The position numbers and the translations under genes were made by a program. The notes beneath the pieces are model-generated. The model saw only the letters and a list, made by a program, of their open reading frames with translations. It was not told the DNA's origin and did not search any database. Below are positions 35,138 through 43,254 of a stretch of 64,000 nt of DNA, piece by piece. Numbering within the stretch: position 1 is the first letter of the stretch; every line of letters starts with the position of its first letter. This stretch comes from Ramlibacter alkalitolerans (lineage in GTDB: Bacteria; Pseudomonadota; Gammaproteobacteria; Burkholderiales; Burkholderiaceae_C): positions 1-64,000 of the forward strand of contig NZ_JAEQND010000005.1 of assembly GCF_016722765.1 (NCBI RefSeq). The letters are read 5' to 3'.

Positions 35138-35347
35138 TCAGCCGCCGAGTTCCTTGACGCGGTCGGAATTCGTGCTGGCGCGCGCGCCCTTCAGGTGCAT
35201 CTCGACGTCGGCGGCCTGGTCGCCCACGGCCTGCACGGCTGCGCGCAGCTGGTCCGGCGTGGCGTCCAGCTTCTTCGCCCAGCGCGCCAGTTCCTGTTCG
35301 TCGTTCGGATCGATGCGATCGGGCTGCACGCCCGGCTGGCTGGTCAT
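35138..35347 (-). CDS. DUF3606 domain protein
   Basis: This 69-residue protein has the DUF3606 pattern: RIDPNDEQELARWAKKLDATPDQLRAAVQAVG. The domain is a short helical unit of unknown function found in many proteobacteria, often near stress genes. No signal or membrane segment. ATG preceded by a GAGA stretch. It is the first gene of the small run with the four-helix membrane protein. Confidence 0.75.
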   Translation of the reverse strand: MTSQPGVQPDRIDPNDEQELARWAKKLDATPDQLRAAVQAVGDQAADVEMHLKGARASTNSDRVKELGG

Positions 35348-35449
35348 GGCGGGTCTCTCCTGATCGGGGTCAACCCGTGAAGCTAACGCAGGCCCGCTCG
35401 CCGCCATGTAGGCGTGCGCCGCGCCCCTGCCGGACCGTATGATCGGCCC

Positions 35450-36673
35450 ATGCCGGCATATGCATTCGAGGCGCTGGACCCGGAGGGCGCCACCCAGAAG
35501 GGCGTGATCGAGGCCGATACCGCCAAGGGCGCGCGCGGCCTGCTGCGGGCCCGCGCGCTGGTGCCGCTGGAGGTGAAGCCGGTGGCCTCGGGCGAGGGCG
35601 AAGCCGTGGGCGGCGCGTCCACCCTGCTGCGCCGGCGCGTGTTCACCGCCACCACCCTGGCGATCTGGACGCGCCAGCTCGCCGGCCTGGTCAGCTCGGG
35701 CCTGACGCTGGAGCGGGCCCTCACGGCCCTGGCCGACGAGGCCGACACCGAGCAGCAGCACCACCTGGTGGCCGCCCTGCGGGCCGAAGTCAACGCCGGC
35801 TCCTCCTTCGCCAAGGCGCTGGCCCGCTTCCCGCGCGAGTTCTCCGAGATCTACATCGCCGTCGTCGGCGCCGGCGAGCAGAGCGGCCACCTCGGCGTGG
35901 TGCTGGAGCGCCTGGCCGACGACCTGGAAGAGCGGCAGGCCCTCAACGCCAAGCTGCTGGCCGCGACGCTCTATCCCGCCATCGTCACGGTGGCGGCGAT
36001 CGCGATCGTGCTGCTGCTCATGACCTACGTGGTGCCGCAGGTGGCCAACGTGTTCGCCGGCACCAAGCGCGCGCTGCCGATGCTCACCGTGATCATGCTG
36101 GGGCTGAGCGCCTTCGTGCGCAGCTGGGGCTTGGCGCTGCTCGGTGTGCTGGTGGCCGCCTTCTTCGCCTTGCGCCTGGCGCTGCGCAATCCGGCGCTGC
36201 GCGAACGCTTCGACGCGGCCTGGCTGAAGCTGCCCCTGGTCGGGCGGCTCGCGCGCGGCTACAACGCGGCGCGCTTTGCCGGCACGCTGGCGATGCTGGC
36301 CGGCGCCGGGGTGCCCATCCTCAAGGCGCTGCAGGCCGCCGCCGAGACCCTGGGCAACCGCGCGATGCGGGTCGACGCCCTCGACGCCCTGGTGCTGGTG
36401 CGCGAGGGCGCGCCGCTCGCCTCCGCCATCGGGCAGAAGAAGCGCTTCCCGGGCCTGCTTTCCATGTTCGCCCGCCTGGGCGAGCAGACCGGCCAGCTGC
36501 CCCAGATGCTGCAGCGCGCCGCCAACCAGCTCAGTGCCGAAGTGCAGCGCCGCGCGATGCAGCTGGCCACGCTGCTGGAGCCGCTGCTGATCATCGGCAT
36601 GGGTCTCATCGTGATGCTGATCGTGCTGGCGGTGCTGCTGCCGATCATCCAGCTGAACCAGTGGGTGCGGTAA
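35450..36673 (+). CDS. GspF/PilC-type secretion inner-membrane protein
   Basis: The 407-residue platform protein of type II secretion or type IV pili. Start AYAFEALDPEGATQKGVIEA, then two homologous cytoplasmic domains (LAGLVSSGLTLERALTALAD at about residue 80; MLAGAGVPILKALQAAAETL at about 280) with membrane segments near 182-200, 225-243 and 375-397. It binds the motor ATPase in these machines. It is alone here: no other secretion gene adjoins, and the only ATPase in the window is 24 kb away. The 5'-nucleotidase gene follows within 12 bases. Confidence 0.9.
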   Translation: MPAYAFEALDPEGATQKGVIEADTAKGARGLLRARALVPLEVKPVASGEGEAVGGASTLLRRRVFTATTLAIWTRQLAGLVSSGLTLERALTALADEADTEQQHHLVAALRAEVNAGSSFAKALARFPREFSEIYIAVVGAGEQSGHLGVVLERLADDLEERQALNAKLLAATLYPAIVTVAAIAIVLLLMTYVVPQVANVFAGTKRALPMLTVIMLGLSAFVRSWGLALLGVLVAAFFALRLALRNPALRERFDAAWLKLPLVGRLARGYNAARFAGTLAMLAGAGVPILKALQAAAETLGNRAMRVDALDALVLVREGAPLASAIGQKKRFPGLLSMFARLGEQTGQLPQMLQRAANQLSAEVQRRAMQLATLLEPLLIIGMGLIVMLIVLAVLLPIIQLNQWVR

Positions 36674-36684
36674 GCGACAAGCGC

Positions 36685-37590
36685 ATGGCCGCCCCTTCCC
36701 TGGACAACAAGCTCGTCGTCGCGATCTCCTCGCGCGCGCTGTTCGACTTCGAGGAGGAGAACCGCGTGTTCGAGGCCGGCGATGCGGCCGGCTACATGCG
36801 GCTGCAGTTCGAACGCCTGGAGCACCCGGCCAAGCCCGGCATCGCGTTCTCGCTGGTGCGCAAGCTGCTCGCGTTCAACGACGCGACGGCGCAGCGGGTC
36901 GAGGTGGTCGTGCTCTCGCGCAACGATCCGGTGTCGGGCATGCGCGTGTTCCGCTCGGCGCAGGCCGCCGGCATCCACCTGCAGCGCGGCGTGTTCACGC
37001 AGGGCCGCTCGCCCTTCGGCTACCTGCGGCCGCTGAAGGCCACGCTGTTCCTCTCGGCCAATGCCGACGACGTGCGCGGCGCGCTGGCCGCCGGCTTCCC
37101 GGCGGCCCACGTGCTGACCGAGTCGGTGCTGGCCAGCGCCAACTACCCCAACGAAGTGCGCATCGCCTTCGACGGCGACGCGGTGCTGTTCTCCGACGAG
37201 GCCGAGCGGGTGTTCCAGGCGCAGGGCCTGGAGGCGTTCCAGCAGCACGAACTGGCGCATGCCACGCAGCCGCTGCCCGGCGGCCCGTTCAAGCCCCTGC
37301 TGGCCGCGCTGCACCGGCTGCAGCAGGCCGGCGACGCCCAGATGCGCATCCGGACCGCGCTGGTCACGGCGCGCAGCGCGCCGGCGCACGAACGCGCGAT
37401 CCGCACGCTGATGGACTGGAAGATCCAGGTCGACGAGGCGATGTTCCTCGGCGGCCTGGACAAGAGCGAGTTCCTGGCCACCTTCGAGCCCGACTTCTTC
37501 TTCGACGACCAGACCGGCCACGTCAAGCGCGCCGCGCTGCACGTGCCGGCGGGCCATGTGGCGGCGGGGATCGCGAACGTCGTGGTTTGA
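36685..37590 (+). CDS. cytosolic 5'-nucleotidase
   Basis: A 301-residue protein of the 5'-nucleotidase family related to animal cytosolic 5'-nucleotidase I. Near the start is LDNKLVVAISSRALFDFEEENRVF with the first part of the phosphatase core, and DPVSGMRVFRSAQAAGI and SANADDVRGALAAGFPAA carry later motifs. It should remove phosphate from nucleoside monophosphates. ATG at 36685 matches the family start better than the in-frame GTG at 36661. It directly follows the gspF-like gene and ends near a long hairpin repeat. Confidence 0.8.
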   Translation: MAAPSLDNKLVVAISSRALFDFEEENRVFEAGDAAGYMRLQFERLEHPAKPGIAFSLVRKLLAFNDATAQRVEVVVLSRNDPVSGMRVFRSAQAAGIHLQRGVFTQGRSPFGYLRPLKATLFLSANADDVRGALAAGFPAAHVLTESVLASANYPNEVRIAFDGDAVLFSDEAERVFQAQGLEAFQQHELAHATQPLPGGPFKPLLAALHRLQQAGDAQMRIRTALVTARSAPAHERAIRTLMDWKIQVDEAMFLGGLDKSEFLATFEPDFFFDDQTGHVKRAALHVPAGHVAAGIANVVV

Positions 37591-37614
37591 TGCGCGGCGG
37601 GAAAGCGGACAACC

Positions 37615-37711
37615 GAACGCAGAAGCCGCAAAAGTACGCAAAAGCCGCAAAAGGGACTTCCAACGAGGATTCCTTTTGCGGCTTTTGCGTACCTTTGCGG
37701 CCTTTGCGTTC
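37615..37711. repeat. long hairpin repeat, GCAAAAGCCGC family (copy 1)
   Basis: A left arm of about 40 bases starting GAACGCAGAAGCCGCAAAAG pairs with a right arm ending GGCCTTTGCGTTC with only three mismatches; the 21 bases nearest the loop pair perfectly. The loop holds CCAACGAGGATT. The second copy at 48889-48995 keeps both the arms and the loop core AGGATTCCTTTTGCGGCTTT. It sits between two convergent genes and could end transcription from both sides. Confidence 0.85.
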
Positions 37712-37730
37712 GCATTCTTGTTTTGCCTTT

Positions 37731-38681
37731 CTACCGCGGCCCCCGCGCCTCGCGACGCGCGATCCACAGCGTCGAGGCGCTGATCACCAGGCCGCCGATG
37801 AGGGTCGAGCGGCTCGGCTGGTCGTCGAACCAGAGCCAGCCGATCAGCGTCGCCCACACCAGTTCCAGGAACTTGACCGACTGCGTGGCGGAGATGTCGG
37901 CTGCGGCATAGGAGCGCGTGAGGCAGTAGTGCGCCGAACTTCCGAGCAGGCCGCACAGCAGGAACAGCAGCCATTGCCCCGGTCCGGGCCACTGCCAGTG
38001 CCACAGCGCCAATGGCAGGCTCAGCACGGTGACGCTGATGCTTTGCCACGCCACGATGACGCCCGGCCGCTCGTAGCGCGTGAGCGCCTTCGTCATCAGG
38101 AAGGAGGCGGCGAACACCGGCGAGGACGCCAGCATCACCAGGTTGTAGACCCCGCCGCCGCCCGTGAGCTTGGGCGCGACCACGATCAGCACGCCCGCCA
38201 GGCCGATGCCTGCGGCCAGCCAGCGCTCCCAGCGCATGGACTCCTTGAACACCAGCACGGCGCCCAGCATGATGAAGATCGGGCCCGTGAAGCCGATCGC
38301 GGTGACGTCGGCGATCGTGATGTGCGGCAGGGCGATGAACCACAGCACCAGCCCGATCGTATGCACGCCGCCGCGCGTGAACTGCCCGACCACGTTCTTC
38401 GGCCAGTACGTGGCGACGCCGGCGCGCAGCATCAGCGGCAGCATCACAGCAAACCCCATGAGGTAGCGCAGGAACTGCGTCTGGAAGGGATCGACCGCCA
38501 GCGACAGGCCGCGCATCAGCGAGTTCAGCACCACGAACAGCAGGCCGGCCGTCGTCGACCACAGCAGGGCCCGCACGTTGCCCGGCAGGCGCTCGATGCG
38601 GCGCTGCGCAACCAGCGCGTGGCGAGCGAACAGGTGGCGCCGCGCACTGCGGCGGCTGTCGGCGGGCGGGCTGGACTGCAT
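37731..38681 (-). CDS. DMT superfamily (EamA) transporter
   Basis: A 316-residue inner-membrane carrier with ten hydrophobic segments in two EamA halves (GFTGPIFIMLGAVLVFKESMRW near residue 130; AADISATQSVKFLELVWATLIGW near 265). The RhaT/EamA fold exports or takes up small metabolites. The first 35 residues are basic and hydrophilic, a longer tail than normal. ATG at 38681 (MQSSPPA) is used; an ATG four codons earlier is equally possible. The gene is convergent with the nucleotidase gene across a hairpin repeat. Confidence 0.85.
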   Translation of the reverse strand: MQSSPPADSRRSARRHLFARHALVAQRRIERLPGNVRALLWSTTAGLLFVVLNSLMRGLSLAVDPFQTQFLRYLMGFAVMLPLMLRAGVATYWPKNVVGQFTRGGVHTIGLVLWFIALPHITIADVTAIGFTGPIFIMLGAVLVFKESMRWERWLAAGIGLAGVLIVVAPKLTGGGGVYNLVMLASSPVFAASFLMTKALTRYERPGVIVAWQSISVTVLSLPLALWHWQWPGPGQWLLFLLCGLLGSSAHYCLTRSYAAADISATQSVKFLELVWATLIGWLWFDDQPSRSTLIGGLVISASTLWIARREARGPR

Positions 38682-38753
38682 GGAAGCAGCCACTATAGGG
38701 CCGAAGCCCCGCCCGACCTGAAGCGCAGGCCCGTTTCCCTGCCGCGCAGCCTC

Positions 38754-39080
38754 CTACGGGCGCTGGACCTGGCAGGTCGCGCCCGGCGCGTGATCGGCGT
38801 GCTGCGATCCCCGCACCAGCGAGCGCGCCATCAGTTGCGCCGTGAACGCCAGCCGCAGCGCGAAGCCGCGCCGCGGTTCACAGTGCACCGCGGCCTGTTC
38901 CGGCGGGCTGTTGACCGCCACCCGGCCCGGCTGCTCCAGCGGGCGGGTCGAGCCCCGCTGCGCCCCGGCGATGCCGGACCCGACGACGATGGCCAGCACC
39001 ATCCAGGGAAGCAGCCAGGCCCGCGCCCGCAGCAGCTCGAGTCCGGTCGGAGGGCCCGCCGGTGCCGTCGCAATTGCCAT
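38754..39080 (-). CDS. hypothetical single-helix membrane protein
   Basis: I do not recognise this 108-residue protein. One membrane segment (WLLPWMVLAIVVGSGIAGA, residues 21-39) is followed by a soluble tail of about 65 residues with two Cys (AAVHCEPRRG and GATCQVQ). An FNR-like site lies 34-47 bases before the ATG, with a -10-like TACTGT between, which would put the RNA start right at the ATG. Leaderless translation or a later start, such as the Met at residue 26, is possible. Confidence 0.5.
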   Translation of the reverse strand: MAIATAPAGPPTGLELLRARAWLLPWMVLAIVVGSGIAGAQRGSTRPLEQPGRVAVNSPPEQAAVHCEPRRGFALRLAFTAQLMARSLVRGSQHADHAPGATCQVQRP

Positions 39081-39113
39081 GGGTGAACAGTAAGCGTGCG
39101 CAGCGTCGGGATC

Positions 39114-39127
39114 TTGACGGGTGTCAA
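39114..39127 (-). promoter_or_regulatory. FNR/ANR-like site before a small membrane-protein gene
   Basis: TTGACGGGTGTCAA has perfect TTGA and TCAA half-sites six bases apart. On the minus strand TACTGT (39092-39087) follows at the class II distance. Next gene on that strand starts at 39080. Confidence 0.45.
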
Positions 39128-39193
39128 CGCTCACTACGGCGGGCAACGGGGCGTCTGCAAGGCGCCACGCGAGCGCACGGGCCTTGCGCTGCG

Positions 39194-40168
39194 TCAGGTC
39201 TTGACGACGATGCGGCCGCGCACCTGCCCCGCCATCAGGCGCTGCGCCGCATCCACGGCCTGCGCGAGCGGGATCTCCGTCGTCATCGCCTCCAGCAGCG
39301 CCGGATCGAGGTCGCGCGCCAGCCGCAGCCAGGCCTGCTCGCGCAGGTGCATGGGCGCCATCACGCTGTCCACCCCCAGCAGCGCCACGCCGCGCAGGAT
39401 GAAGGGCATCACCGTCGCCGGCAGGTCGATGCCCTGGGCCAGGCCGCAGGCCGCCACCGCGCCGCCGTAGCGGACCTGGGCGCAGGCATTGGCCAGGGTG
39501 TGGCTGCCCACCGCGTCGATCACGCCGGCCCAGCGCTCCTTCTGCAGCGGCTTGCCGGGAGTGGCGAGTTCGGCCCGGTCGATGATGGACGAGGCGCCCA
39601 GCTTGCGCAGGTAGTCGCCTTCGCTGGCCTTGCCGGTGGCGGCCACCACCTTGTGCCCGGTCTGGGACAGCACGGCGACGGCGACCGAGCCGACGCCACC
39701 GGTGGCGCCCGTGACCAGCACCTCGCCGTCGCCGGGGCGCAGGCCGTGGCGCTCCAGCGCCATCGCGCACAGCATCGCGGTGTAGCCCGCGGTGCCGATC
39801 GCCATCGCCTGCCGCGCGCTGAACGCGGAGGGCCGGCGCACCAGCCACGCGCCCTTCAGGCGCGCCTTGCCGGCCAGGCAGCCCTTGTGCGTCTCGCCGA
39901 CGCCCCAGCCATCGAGCACGACCGCGTCGCCGGGCTTCCAGCGCGGATCGCTGCTTTCGACGACGCTGCCGGAGCCGTCGATGCCGGCCACCATCGGCCA
40001 GTTGCGGACCACGGGCGAGCGGTTGGTGATCGCCAGGCCGTCCTTGTAGTTGAGCGTCGAGTATTCGATGGCGACGGTGACATCGCCCTCGGGCAGGAAG
40101 CTGTCGTCGACCTCGCGCACGGCGGCGCTGAATTCGGGGTTCTTCTCGAGGACGAGGGCCTGGAACAT
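39194..40168 (-). CDS. acuI: acrylyl-CoA reductase (AcuI/YhdH family)
   Basis: The 324-residue NADPH-dependent enzyme is a zinc-free medium-chain reductase. Marks of the AcuI/YhdH group are STLNYKDGLAITNRSPVVR (residues 37-55), the cofactor motif VTGATGGVGSVAVAVLSQTG (near 150), and VDSVMAPMHLREQAWLRL. It reduces acryloyl-CoA to propionyl-CoA, which clears a reactive intermediate in acrylate, DMSP or 3-hydroxypropionate breakdown. The nearby methylmalonate-semialdehyde dehydrogenase gene (47324) also deals with C3/C4 CoA esters, which fits but is not linked in one operon. Confidence 0.88.
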   Translation of the reverse strand: MFQALVLEKNPEFSAAVREVDDSFLPEGDVTVAIEYSTLNYKDGLAITNRSPVVRNWPMVAGIDGSGSVVESSDPRWKPGDAVVLDGWGVGETHKGCLAGKARLKGAWLVRRPSAFSARQAMAIGTAGYTAMLCAMALERHGLRPGDGEVLVTGATGGVGSVAVAVLSQTGHKVVAATGKASEGDYLRKLGASSIIDRAELATPGKPLQKERWAGVIDAVGSHTLANACAQVRYGGAVAACGLAQGIDLPATVMPFILRGVALLGVDSVMAPMHLREQAWLRLARDLDPALLEAMTTEIPLAQAVDAAQRLMAGQVRGRIVVKT

Positions 40169-40187
40169 GGTTTCTCCTGTTGGGGGC

Positions 40188-40271
40188 GCAGCGCTGGGGT
40201 TCGCGCGCTTCGCGGCTCACCGCCAGCCTACCCGAGGCGCAGCAGTTGAACTCGCCGCCAGCCTACCCGAC
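40188..40271. repeat. GTAGGCTGGCGG inverted repeat (copy 2, half plus duplicated end)
   Basis: Only one side of the element is present: CGCAGCGCTGGGGTTCGCGC through CACCGCCAGCCTACCCGA (40188-40236), followed 20 bases later by a second copy of just the end, GCCGCCAGCCTACCCGAC (to 40271). On the minus strand the second end supplies the TAG stop codon of the cyclic-nucleotide-binding gene. Compare 29871-29962 and 46204-46293. Confidence 0.8.
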
Positions 40272-40817
40272 ATGCTGGCGCAGGACCTTGACCAGCTGGC
40301 TGCTCGTGTTGCGCAGGCGCTGGGCCAGCAGCTGCGTGAGCTTGACCAGCAGCTTGGCGCCGATGTCGGGCCGGGCGCGGATCAGGCGCTCGACGCCGGC
40401 GCGATCGAGCACCGCCGCCTCCACCTCCGACAGCGCCCAGCAACTCGCGTAGCGCGGCTCGCCGTCGAACATCGACATCTCGCCCAGCACCGTGCCGGGC
40501 CGCAGCACCGCCAGCCGCGTGTTGTCGCCGCGGATCTCGCGGTCCGCCTCCGGGCCGATGCGCTTGCCGACGTCCACCGTACCGCGCAGCAGCAGCATCA
40601 TCCAGTCGTTGGCGTCGCCTTCCACGATCAGCATCTGACCGGGCTGCGCGCGCACGTGCACCATCAGCGAGCCCAGCACGTCCACCTCGGCGGGGCTGAA
40701 GTCCTGCAGCAGCACGCTGTTCTCCATCAGCTCGGGCCAGCCGGAGAGGCGCTCGCAGGCGCCGCACACTTCCAGCCCGGTGGCGCGCATCTGCTCCTCC
40801 AGCGTGGGCGTCGCCAT
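40263..40817 (-). CDS. cyclic-nucleotide-binding domain protein
   Basis: The 184-residue protein is a lone cNMP-binding beta barrel (about residues 30-150: LLQDFSPAEVDVLGSLM, RPGTVLGEMSMFDGEPRYASC) with a short helix after it and no DNA-binding domain. The GEMSMFDGEPR stretch resembles the phosphate-binding cassette, with the Arg that holds a cyclic nucleotide. It is the last gene of the Mla-like operon, five bases from the lipoprotein gene, so it may tie lipid transport to a nucleotide signal. Its TAG stop codon comes from an intergenic repeat. Confidence 0.8.
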   Translation of the reverse strand: MATPTLEEQMRATGLEVCGACERLSGWPELMENSVLLQDFSPAEVDVLGSLMVHVRAQPGQMLIVEGDANDWMMLLLRGTVDVGKRIGPEADREIRGDNTRLAVLRPGTVLGEMSMFDGEPRYASCWALSEVEAAVLDRAGVERLIRARPDIGAKLLVKLTQLLAQRLRNTSSQLVKVLRQHVG

Positions 40818-40822
40818 CGCGT

Positions 40823-41443
40823 TCAGCGCTGCTGCAGCCAGGCGGCGATGTCCTGCGCCGCCGCGTCGGTGGCCGCCGCCAGCGCGCGCACGCCGCCGGG
40901 CGCATCGGCACTGGGCGCCGCGCGCTGCACGTTGAAGCTGCGCTGCGCCAGCAGCCGTTCGCCGCCGCCGGTGTTTTCCAGCAGCGTGCAGCGCAGGCGC
41001 AGCACGCCCTGGCTGGCCGTCGGCGATTCGAACAACTGGCTGAATTCCTCCAGTTCCACCCGCAGCACCGGTGGCGGCGAGCCACCGCGGCGGACCAGGG
41101 CGGCGCCGGCGGCGGAATCGAGCACCGGGCGCTCGCGCCCCAGCACGTCGCGCAGGCGCTGGCGCAGCAACTGGCCCGGCGGCGCGCTCCAGCGCGCATA
41201 GGCGTAGGGGCGCAGCTCGTTCGGATCGTCGTAGCCGAGGCGGTACAGCAAGGCCGGCGTCTCCAGGATGCCGCTCACCTCGACGTCCGGCAGCACCAGC
41301 GCGGCGCGGGTCGGCGCGGCGCCGGCGGCCTCGCTCGCCTGCGGGCCGAAGTCGTACATGGTCTGCCGCTTGGGCTTGCTGGGAAGCGCACTGCAGCCGG
41401 CGAGCGCCAGTGCGCCCAGGGCGAGGACGGAGCGCCGCTTCAT
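40823..41443 (-). CDS. ABC-type transport auxiliary lipoprotein (PqiC/YmbA-like)
   Basis: The 206-residue outer-membrane lipoprotein has a lipobox (LALGALALAGC, Cys17) after a short basic start. The mature part (MYDFGPQASEA, then LVLPDVEVSGILETPALLYRLG) matches the auxiliary lipoproteins that accompany MCE transporters. It probably binds the MCE tube at the outer membrane. Its ATG overlaps the stop of the MCE gene (ATGA). Confidence 0.85.
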   Translation of the reverse strand: MKRRSVLALGALALAGCSALPSKPKRQTMYDFGPQASEAAGAAPTRAALVLPDVEVSGILETPALLYRLGYDDPNELRPYAYARWSAPPGQLLRQRLRDVLGRERPVLDSAAGAALVRRGGSPPPVLRVELEEFSQLFESPTASQGVLRLRCTLLENTGGGERLLAQRSFNVQRAAPSADAPGGVRALAAATDAAAQDIAAWLQQR

Positions 41444-42417
41444 CGACTGGCCCCGGGCACCCGGAAGCCCGGCTCGCCGGGCCCCGGCTGCGGCGCGCCT
41501 TCTCCGTAGATCAGCATCTGCGGATTCTCGGTCAGCTCGTTGATCGCGCGGCGCAGGGTGCGCACGGTGCTGGTGGTTTCCTCGGTCGCGCGGTTGAGGC
41601 GCGGCAGCGTGGTGGCGCTGAAGGTCTCCACCACGTGCGCCAGCGCATCGCTGCCTTCGCCGATGCGTTGCAGCGGTCCGCCCGGCGCGTTGACCTTCTG
41701 CGCGACCTGCCCGAACTGCGCCGCGGCGGCACTCACCTGGTCCGCGGTGGTGCGGAAGTGTTCCACCGTGGTCTGCACGCCGCGCAAGGTGACGGTGGCC
41801 TGGGCGATCGCCGGGTCGAGCCGCTGCGTCATGGTGTTGTCGATGCGGTGGGCGAGCTGGTTGGTCGCGCCCGCGGCCTGGCTGATGTTCTCCAGCGCGT
41901 CGGCAATGCGCTTCTGGTTCGGGTCGCCCAGCAGCGTGTTGACGCGCTCGGTCACCTCCTTGACGCGATCGAGGATCACCTCGCCGTTCTCCTCCAGCCG
42001 CGCGAGCAGCCCCGGCTCCAGCGGGATGCGCGGCGGGTTGTCGTCGTCGGGCTGCAGGCGCGGCGCCGGCTTGCCGTGGTCCGACAGCTGGATGAAGGCC
42101 AGCCCCGTCACCCCCTGGTAGCTGAGGGTGGCGAAGGTGTCGCGCGTGAGCGGCGTGTCGCGGTCGACCTCGAGGCGCACCAGCACGTTGCCGACGGCCT
42201 TCGGGTCGAAGCCGATGCGCCGCACCTTGCCGACGTCGACGCCGCGAAATCGCACCGGCGCCTGCTCCTGCAGGCCGGTGACCGTCTCGCGGGTGGAGAT
42301 CTCGTAGGTGTCGCGCACGCCGGTCTCGCGCGTCAGCCAGGACGCGAGCCCCAGCACCAGCGCGGTGAGCAGCGCCACGAAGATGCCGGCGGCCATGGCG
42401 TGGGCCTTGTTTTCCAT
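41440..42417 (-). CDS. MCE/MlaD family lipid transport protein
   Basis: A 325-residue inner-membrane protein with one N-terminal segment (HAMAAGIFVALLTALVLGLASWL), an MCE domain (about residues 40-120: LQEQAPVRFRGVDVGKVRRIGFD), and a long helical C-terminal region with heptad-like spacing, ending in a Gly/Pro tail. MCE domains form hexameric rings that carry phospholipids across the periplasm. It lies in the order permease, ATPase, MCE, lipoprotein, cNMP protein. Confidence 0.9.
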   Translation of the reverse strand: MENKAHAMAAGIFVALLTALVLGLASWLTRETGVRDTYEISTRETVTGLQEQAPVRFRGVDVGKVRRIGFDPKAVGNVLVRLEVDRDTPLTRDTFATLSYQGVTGLAFIQLSDHGKPAPRLQPDDDNPPRIPLEPGLLARLEENGEVILDRVKEVTERVNTLLGDPNQKRIADALENISQAAGATNQLAHRIDNTMTQRLDPAIAQATVTLRGVQTTVEHFRTTADQVSAAAAQFGQVAQKVNAPGGPLQRIGEGSDALAHVVETFSATTLPRLNRATEETTSTVRTLRRAINELTENPQMLIYGEGAPQPGPGEPGFRVPGASR

Positions 42418-42435
42418 GCCTGCTTTTTACCTTGA

Positions 42436-43254
42436 TCAGATCGCGAACGGGTATTCGCGCAACAGTTCCATCGCCCGCTGGCCCCGCTCCCCCAGGAAGA
42501 AGTCCTCCACGAAGGGATGGCGGAAGGCGATCACCTCGCGCGGCCGGTCGTTGACGATCACGCGCTGGTCGGCCAGCACCGCGATGCGGGTGGACAGCTC
42601 GAACAACGTGTCGAGGTCGTGGGTGACCATGATCACCGTCAGCGCCAGGTCGCGGTGCAGCGAGCGCAGCAGGTTGACGAAGCCGTCCGAGCTCTCCGGG
42701 TCCAGGCCCGCCGTGGGCTCGTCCAGCAGCAGCAGCGGCGGATCCATGATGAGGGCCCGCGCCAGCGCGGCGCGCTTGATCATGCCGCCCGACAGTTCGG
42801 AAGGCATCTTGTCGGCGTCGACCGGCTTGAGGCCCACCATCTGCAGCTTGACCATCGCCGCCTCGACGATCAGCTTGTGCGGCAGCGTCTTGAGCTCGCG
42901 CAGCGGAAAGGCGATGTTCTCCAGCACGGTGAAGGCGGAGAACAGCGCGCCGTGCTGGAACAGCATGCCGATGCGGCTGGAGGCGCCGCGGCCGGAGAAC
43001 TCGCCCACCGGGTGCCCCATGATGCGCACCTCGCCCTTGTGCGGGCGCTCCAGCCCGAGGATCTGGCGCAGCAGCACCGTCTTGCCGGAGCCGGACCCGC
43101 CGACGATCGACAGCACCTCGCCGCGCTGCACGCTGAGGTCGAGATCCTTGTGGATCACCAGGCGCCGGTCCGGCATCTCGAAGACCGACCACAGCTTGCG
43201 GATCTCCACCATCGGCTCCGAGGCATGGGGGCGCGGCGGCGCGTCCGGCTCCAT
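42436..43254 (-). CDS. ABC transporter ATPase (MlaF-like)
   Basis: The 272-residue ATPase has Walker A GGSGSGKT (52-59), signature LSGGMIKRAALARAL and Walker B LLLLDEPTAGLDP. The LSGGM version of the signature is typical of the Mkl/MlaF group that powers MCE transporters. Its ATG overlaps the stop codon of the permease gene (TGATG) and there are 18 bp to the MCE gene. Confidence 0.92.
   Translation of the reverse strand: MEPDAPPRPHASEPMVEIRKLWSVFEMPDRRLVIHKDLDLSVQRGEVLSIVGGSGSGKTVLLRQILGLERPHKGEVRIMGHPVGEFSGRGASSRIGMLFQHGALFSAFTVLENIAFPLRELKTLPHKLIVEAAMVKLQMVGLKPVDADKMPSELSGGMIKRAALARALIMDPPLLLLDEPTAGLDPESSDGFVNLLRSLHRDLALTVIMVTHDLDTLFELSTRIAVLADQRVIVNDRPREVIAFRHPFVEDFFLGERGQRAMELLREYPFAI

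Noticed and set aside
35360..35373. CTGATCGGGGTCAA as another FNR site
   Set aside because: The first half has a mismatch at the key T, and neither neighbouring gene has a -10 at the right distance.
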